Shown piece by piece: positions 31,714 through 35,646 of a stretch of 35,646 nucleotides of DNA (position 1 is its first letter; each line of letters starts with the position of its first letter). Made by a program: the position numbers and the translations under genes. This DNA is from an uncultured Clostridia bacterium (GTDB lineage Bacteria; Bacillota; Clostridia; Christensenellales; Aristaeellaceae). The notes beneath the pieces were generated by a model, which made no database searches, had not been told where the DNA came from, and was given only the letters and a program-made list of their open reading frames with translations. The stretch covers positions 1 through 35,646 of the forward strand of contig CAMVEB010000039.1 of assembly GCA_947166385.1 (NCBI GenBank), read 5' to 3'.

Positions 31714-32589
31714 ATGCAGGAGAAGGTTTTTGAGAAAAACACAGTCGTATTCCGCGAAGGAGATCTGGGGAATACCTTCTACCAGATCTGCAAGGGTACC
31801 GCCGGGATCTATCTTCATTACGGGGAGGCGGATCAGCGGAAGTTGACGGATATGAAGCCCGGTCAGTATTTCGGGGAGCTTTCCATTATTGAGGCGTGGC
31901 CCCGCAGTGCGACGGTCGTGGCGGAGGACGAGCTCCACGCGATCGAGCTGACCGCTGCCGATCTGAATGATTTCTTCAAGGAGCAGCCGGATCGGATTTT
32001 GAAGCTGTTCAATCAGATCGGGGATCGGATTCGCGAGCTGACCGCCGCCTATAATGATGTACAGGCGTTTATCAAGGAGAAGAAGGAAGCCGGCGCCGAG
32101 AAGAAGGAAGGTTTCTTCGCCCGGCTGAAGAAGTACAGGGAGGACAGTGCCCTCAGCAGCAAGCTGATCGGCTGCACCGTCGAGGGCACGCTGCAGGCTT
32201 CTGAGCCGTCCCTGCAGGTCAAATCCTTTAATAAGAATCAGATCATTTTCCGCGAGGGGGATGAGGGCACCTTTATGTTCCAGATCCACGGCGGTTCTGT
32301 CTCGATTTATTCGAATTACGGCCAACCCGGGGAGACGAAGCTGACCCAGCTCTATACCAACGATTTCTTCGGCGAGATGGGCATCCTCGGGGAGACGGCG
32401 CGCAGCGCGACGGCCGTCGTCGCGGAGCCGGGAACGATGCTGGAGTTCATCCGGGCCGAGGATCTGACGACCCTCTTCGAGACGAACCCGATGAAGGTGA
32501 ATATGATCCTGGCGCATCTTTCCAACCGGCTCAGGAGGCTCACGGCGGATTATGTGAAGGCATGTGCCGAAGCGGCCGCGGATGCCTGA
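31714..32589 (+). CDS. Twin cyclic-nucleotide-binding domain protein without DNA-binding domain
   Basis: 291 aa with two cNMP-binding (CRP/PKA-R-like) domains, at about 3-115 and 165-280, joined by a charged, Lys/Glu-rich linker. Each keeps a full phosphate-binding cassette: FGELSIIEAWPRSATVV (Glu55, Arg64, Ser65) and FGEMGILGETARSATAVV (Glu221, Arg230, Ser231), where Glu binds the ribose 2'-OH and Arg the cyclic phosphate. There is no HTH, kinase or channel domain, so it is an effector or adaptor rather than a transcription factor. GGGAGG is upstream of the ATG. A class III cyclase is encoded two genes downstream. Together they form a complete make-and-sense set, rare in Clostridia. Confidence 0.85.
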   Translation: MQEKVFEKNTVVFREGDLGNTFYQICKGTAGIYLHYGEADQRKLTDMKPGQYFGELSIIEAWPRSATVVAEDELHAIELTAADLNDFFKEQPDRILKLFNQIGDRIRELTAAYNDVQAFIKEKKEAGAEKKEGFFARLKKYREDSALSSKLIGCTVEGTLQASEPSLQVKSFNKNQIIFREGDEGTFMFQIHGGSVSIYSNYGQPGETKLTQLYTNDFFGEMGILGETARSATAVVAEPGTMLEFIRAEDLTTLFETNPMKVNMILAHLSNRLRRLTADYVKACAEAAADA

Positions 32590-32623
32590 CTGGCGTCAGC
32601 ACTGTTCTGAATATGGCAGAGGA

Positions 32624-32657
32624 GACAGGGGGACGGAAGAAGAACCGTCCCCCTGTC
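32624..32657. repeat. Perfect 13-bp hairpin between the first two genes of the cyclase unit
   Basis: GACAGGGGGACGG (32624-32636) and CCGTCCCCCTGTC (32645-32657) with an 8-nt purine loop. No good T-run follows; the next gene's AGGAG begins within 5 nt of the stem. It may act as an intercistronic expression tuner or be a dispersed palindromic repeat. I recall similar GGGGGACGG / CCGTCCCC elements as common in Clostridia genomes, but have not checked. Confidence 0.7.
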
Positions 32658-32671
32658 CTTTCGGAGGAATT

Positions 32672-33472
32672 ATGACCGTTTATATCGATACCTGTGTGCT
32701 GCCCCGCGCCCGGCTGGAAACGGCCCGCGTCTACCGGGAGCTTTTCGGCCCTTCCCTGGGTTTTGAGCTGACGATGATGTTTGATCTCCCGGATTTTGAG
32801 GAGAATCTGACCCGGAATCTGGATCTTTTCCGTTCCGGCCCTCTCATGTTCCATGAGCCGGTCTGGGGCGTCGAGCATTCCGCGCCCCGGGGCAGCGCGG
32901 CCTGGGAGGAGGGAATGTACCATCTTCGCCTGACGAAGAAGTTCGCCGGGCTCCTGAAGCCTTCCTCCATGGTTTTTCACCTGAACAACGGGGTCATTCC
33001 GCCCGGCCGGAAGGAGATCATGCTGCAAACCGCGCTGCAGAATCTGGAGGATATGCGGGAGATGTTCTCCGGTGTCCAAATCCTCGTGGAGAATACCGGC
33101 ATCCGGAAGGACGGAACCCAGCTCCTGGATCAGCAGGAGTTTACCGATCTCTGCCGTTCGGAGCATTTCCCGGTGCTGATTGATGTCGGCCATGCATGCG
33201 CCAACCGGTGGAATCTCCCCCGCCTGATCCGGGATCTGAAGGGGCAGATCGGGGGCTTCCATCTGCATAACAACGACGGCGCCCATGATCTGCATAACCG
33301 CCTGCGTGATGGCGTGCTGGATCTCGCGGCCCTTCTTCCCTGCATCGTTCATGACGCGCCGGACGCGGCCCTGGTCATCGAGTATACCCGCCCGATGTAC
33401 CACGGCGACCCGGTCATCAGGGATGTGGAATATCTGCGGCAACTTTTGTCCCGGGAGGGGGAGGAACAATGA
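32672..33472 (+). CDS. TIM-barrel sugar-phosphate isomerase/epimerase-like protein (AP endonuclease 2 superfamily)
   Basis: 266 aa. The xylose-isomerase-like TIM barrel is shown by a set of metal-ligand-type motifs at the ends of strands: VENTG (Glu), LIDVGHACAN (Asp/His), GFHLHNNDG (His) and the final VIEYTRP (Glu). Members isomerise or epimerise sugars, inosose or hydroxypyruvate, or cut abasic DNA; substrate cannot be told. GGAGG is 6 nt from the ATG. Its TGA overlaps the ATG of the cyclase gene (33469-33472), so it is translated together with it, tying it to cyclic-nucleotide signalling. Confidence 0.75.
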   Translation: MTVYIDTCVLPRARLETARVYRELFGPSLGFELTMMFDLPDFEENLTRNLDLFRSGPLMFHEPVWGVEHSAPRGSAAWEEGMYHLRLTKKFAGLLKPSSMVFHLNNGVIPPGRKEIMLQTALQNLEDMREMFSGVQILVENTGIRKDGTQLLDQQEFTDLCRSEHFPVLIDVGHACANRWNLPRLIRDLKGQIGGFHLHNNDGAHDLHNRLRDGVLDLAALLPCIVHDAPDAALVIEYTRPMYHGDPVIRDVEYLRQLLSREGEEQ

Positions 33473-34815
33473 ATCAGGAACTCTTGGACGGGATCCGTTA
33501 TATCATGACGAACATGGAGGACGCTGTCTGCCTGACCGGGATCGGCGGGGAGCTGATCTATGCCAACCCCGCGGCGAAGAAGCTCTTCGGCATCTCGGGG
33601 GATTTCGAGGGTCTCTCGGAGGAGTACGAGGAGGGCCCTTCCGTCGAGCATTCGGCCCGAATCTGGGACGCGATCCCCTTCGTGGAAGGGAACGACGCCC
33701 TGATCCAGCTTTTCATCGACGGGGTCATGGAGAAGAAGGAATCCCTCCATTCCATGGTGCAGTATGTGAATAATGAGGGGGCCCTCTTCCATCTGCATGT
33801 GACCCTGACCGCGTCGGAGGATTCCGGCCGGATCCTGATCGTGATCCATGATATCACGGAGCTGACGAAAGTGAGCTCCGCCTTCCGGCGCTATACCTCT
33901 CCCGAGATCGCGGATTATGTCCTGACGACCCCGGAGGGGGAAAAACAGGGCGGAACCACCCGGGAGGTCAGCATCCTCATGAGCGACCTGCGGGGCTTCA
34001 CGGCCCTCAGTACCCGTTTCTCCCCGGACAGCCTGATCCTCATGCTCAATCATTATCTGGAAATCATGACCGAGACGATCAACCGTTTCCACGGGACGGT
34101 GATCGAGTTCCTGGGCGATGGCATTTTCGTCACCTTTGGTGCGCCGAATGATATGCCGGATCACGCGGAGGCCGCGGTTTCCTGCGCGGTGGAGATGCAG
34201 AACGCCATGGCCCGGGTGAACGAATGGAACCGGGATCATGGTTTTCCGGATCTGGAGATGGGCATCGCCATCAGTTCGGGCCCGGCCGTCGTGGGCAATA
34301 TCGGCTCGGATCAGAAGATGAAATACGGCTGCATGGGCGAGTCGGTCAATCTGGCCGGCCGGCTGCAGTCCCTCTGCCTGGGCCGGGAAATCTTCGTTGC
34401 GGAAAGCACCCGCCGCCTGATCTCCGGCCGGCTGGATATCCTGGAGGAGAAAACCTTCATGCCCAAAGGCGCCCGGGAAACAATGAAGTATTACCGCGTC
34501 GCCGGCATCGGGGATTATCTCCTGCAGGGCGCGGATGAGGAAATCACCTGGCGCAGCCTCCCGGCTCCCGTGGACGTGCTCTTTTTCGTTCTGGATGGGA
34601 AGGCGGTGGAATCCGAGTCCCATCCGGGCCGGCTGACCGAGGTCTCCCAGGATGAACGGTTTGCCGTCCTCGCCTCGGAGGTCCCGCTCCAGCCCCTGCA
34701 GCATCTGATGCTCCGCGTCGGCTCCCTGGAGTTCTACGCCAATGTCCTCCAGTGCGGTTCCGTTTCCTGCCGCATCGGTTTCACCGCCCGGCCGGAGGAC
34801 TTCTCGTTCTTCTGA
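33469..34815 (+). CDS. PAS domain-class III nucleotidyl cyclase
   Basis: 448-aa soluble enzyme. A PAS-like sensor spans about 1-130 (DAVCLTGIGGELIYANPAAKKLFG; ILIVIHDITEL), the class III cyclase homology domain about 160-345, and an unrecognised C-terminal domain about 350-448 (PilZ-like only by size). The two metal Asp are Asp173 (MSDLRGFTAL) and Asp217 (FLGDGIFVTFG); the transition-state Asn294 and Arg298 are in ESVNLAGRL. The purine-selecting residue that is Lys in adenylyl cyclases is Glu213, as in guanylyl cyclases, and the second such position is Gly287. So the product may be cGMP, not cAMP (inference). Translationally coupled to the TIM-barrel gene. Confidence 0.88.
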   Translation: MNQELLDGIRYIMTNMEDAVCLTGIGGELIYANPAAKKLFGISGDFEGLSEEYEEGPSVEHSARIWDAIPFVEGNDALIQLFIDGVMEKKESLHSMVQYVNNEGALFHLHVTLTASEDSGRILIVIHDITELTKVSSAFRRYTSPEIADYVLTTPEGEKQGGTTREVSILMSDLRGFTALSTRFSPDSLILMLNHYLEIMTETINRFHGTVIEFLGDGIFVTFGAPNDMPDHAEAAVSCAVEMQNAMARVNEWNRDHGFPDLEMGIAISSGPAVVGNIGSDQKMKYGCMGESVNLAGRLQSLCLGREIFVAESTRRLISGRLDILEEKTFMPKGARETMKYYRVAGIGDYLLQGADEEITWRSLPAPVDVLFFVLDGKAVESESHPGRLTEVSQDERFAVLASEVPLQPLQHLMLRVGSLEFYANVLQCGSVSCRIGFTARPEDFSFF

Positions 34816-34861
34816 TCCGGTGGGATCACAGGAGAAATACAACGGAAGAACAATTTTCCTC

Positions 34862-34890
34862 TTGCGGAAAACCGCCGGCGGTGGTATGCT
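34862..34890 (+). promoter_or_regulatory. Promoter of tryptophan T-box leader
   Basis: TTGCGG (34862-34867), 17-nt spacer, TATGCT (34885-34890). A short TGATCC-GGTG-GGATCA hairpin spans the cyclase stop codon just before. Confidence 0.5.
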
Positions 34891-34899
34891 CTACTAAAC

Positions 34900-35162
34900 C
34901 GTTGAAGAAGAGTGAGTACTTTTCCGGGATCTCCTTCACAGAGAGCCGCCGTCGGTGGGAAAGCGGCAGGGAAGCGGAAAGGGAATGGACTTCTGAGGGC
35001 GAGCAGAAAGGCCCTGCCGAGTATGCGAGACGGAGCGGCCCTCCGTGAACAAAGGCCGGCGTATGCAGTACGCATCGAGTGGGCGCGAAGCGCCAAGCCG
35101 GGTGGCACCGCAGGTATGATTTCACACCTGTCCCAGCAAAAGAAAGCCGGGACAGGTTTTTT
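34900..35162 (+). ncRNA. Tryptophan T-box leader of trpB2
   Basis: The T-box TGGCACCGCAGG (35103-35114) precedes a terminator with an 8-bp stem CCTGTCCC / GGGACAGG (35127-35156) and six T. Stem I starts with GTTGAAGAAGAGTGAGTA, contains the distal arm AGAGAGCCGCC and, after it, GGGAA-UGG-ACUUCUGAG: the specifier UGG (34986-34988) followed by A and the closing helix, i.e. tryptophan. Uncharged tRNA-Trp would pair with it and allow read-through into trpB2. Confidence 0.93.
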
Positions 35163-35192
35163 ATGTCCCGGAAAAAGAAAGGAGCCGATCAT

Positions 35193-35646
35193 ATGGCGAA
35201 CAAGGAAATCCCCTACAAAATCTATCTGAATGAAAACGAGATGCCGAAGTATTGGTACAATCTCCGGGCGGATATGAAGAACAAGCCCGCCCCCCTGCTG
35301 AATCCTGGAACCCATCAGCCCATGACGGCGGAGGAGCTGGGCGGCGTCTTCTGTGAGGACCTGGTGAAGCAGGAGCTGGATAACGACACCCGGGAATATC
35401 CCATCCCGGAGGAAATCCTGAGCTTCTATAAGATGTACCGGCCGGCGCCCCTGGTCCGGGCCTACTGTCTGGAGGAGAAGCTGCAGACCCCGGCAAAGAT
35501 TTACTATAAGTTTGAAGGCAACAATACCAGCGGCAGCCACAAGCTGAATTCCGCCATCGCCCAGGCCTATTATGCGAAGAAGCAGGGCCTGAAGGGCGTC
35601 ACCACCGAGACCGGCGCCGGCCAGTGGGGCACGGCCCTGTCCATGG
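35193..35646 (+). CDS. Tryptophan synthase beta chain-like protein, TrpB2 type (5' part)
   Basis: Only the first 151 codons are in the window. The longer N-terminal part (PYKIYLNENEMPKYWYNLRADMKNKPAPLLNPGT) and the REYPIPEEILSFYKMYRPAPLVRA motif distinguish the TrpB2 branch from TrpB1. The PLP lysine is in NNTSGSHKLNSA, followed by TETGAGQWGTALSM. TrpB2 condenses indole with serine, often without a TrpA partner, and can salvage free indole. AAAGGAG is 8 nt before the ATG. The tryptophan T-box upstream confirms tryptophan-related use. Confidence 0.92.
   Translation, partial: MANKEIPYKIYLNENEMPKYWYNLRADMKNKPAPLLNPGTHQPMTAEELGGVFCEDLVKQELDNDTREYPIPEEILSFYKMYRPAPLVRAYCLEEKLQTPAKIYYKFEGNNTSGSHKLNSAIAQAYYAKKQGLKGVTTETGAGQWGTALSM

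Noticed and set aside
32624..32657. Terminator splitting the cyclase unit
   Set aside because: The hairpin is strong but lacks a T-run and is followed within a few bases by a ribosome site; kept as a repeat/attenuator candidate only.

Overview
The window looks like a chromosomal segment of an anaerobic, gut- or rumen-type Bacillota (Clostridia). Evidence: strong AGGAGG-type ribosome sites, near-consensus TTGACA/TATAAT promoters, two T-box leaders, a CIRCE operator, an ECF sigma/anti-sigma pair, and best-recognised family matches (TrpB2, RecO, HtpG, KefB-type antiporter) typical of that group. No rRNA, CRISPR array, intact insertion sequence or complete prophage is visible.

Layout. (1) Bases 1-12,000 are accessory, lower in GC and littered with broken genes. 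They hold a P-loop kinase/GNAT fusion, a strange tRNA-like locus with a structured insert, a CPA2 antiporter behind a structured leader, remnants of a TrmO-like gene, a phage tail protein and an AlbA_2 paralogue, a small Xre regulator, an intact AlbA_2/HATPase protein, a gutted metallophosphoesterase, an aldehyde dehydrogenase, a membrane-spanning MerR regulator coupled to a CPBP protease, an esterase, a gutted alpha/beta hydrolase and a small ABM-like protein. (2) 12,000-16,000: a minus-strand two-gene unit, a hybrid histidine kinase and an extracytoplasmic solute-binding protein sharing an ATGA. (3) 16,050-21,450: a P2-type Ca2+-ATPase convergent with an Xre-cupin-acyl-CoA synthetase fusion that sits behind a T-box. 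(4) 21,500-28,500: housekeeping and genome maintenance: solitary beta-class DNA methyltransferase, recA, htpG under CIRCE, recO, ECF sigma and its membrane partner. (5) 28,500-35,646: a GH2 beta-galactosidase, then a three-gene unit (twin cyclic-nucleotide-binding protein, TIM-barrel isomerase-like protein, PAS-class III nucleotidyl cyclase), then a tryptophan T-box and the start of trpB2, cut by the window edge.

How genes work together. The most interesting unit is 31,597-34,815: a class III cyclase made together with a protein carrying two intact-looking cNMP pockets and no DNA-binding domain. The cyclase has Glu, not Lys, at the purine-selecting position, which hints at cGMP rather than cAMP. 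Other candidate modules are the MerR-CPBP pair (a membrane regulator translated together with an intramembrane protease), the kinase/binding-protein pair (no permease nearby, so the binding protein may act as a sensor), and the T-box-controlled Xre-cupin-CoA ligase. The tRNA-like locus at 1,456-1,649 has a paired acceptor stem, encoded CCA and its own terminators but carries about 115 nt between the anticodon arm and the T arm.

All family assignments rest on reading the sequence by eye; no search or folding program was run.
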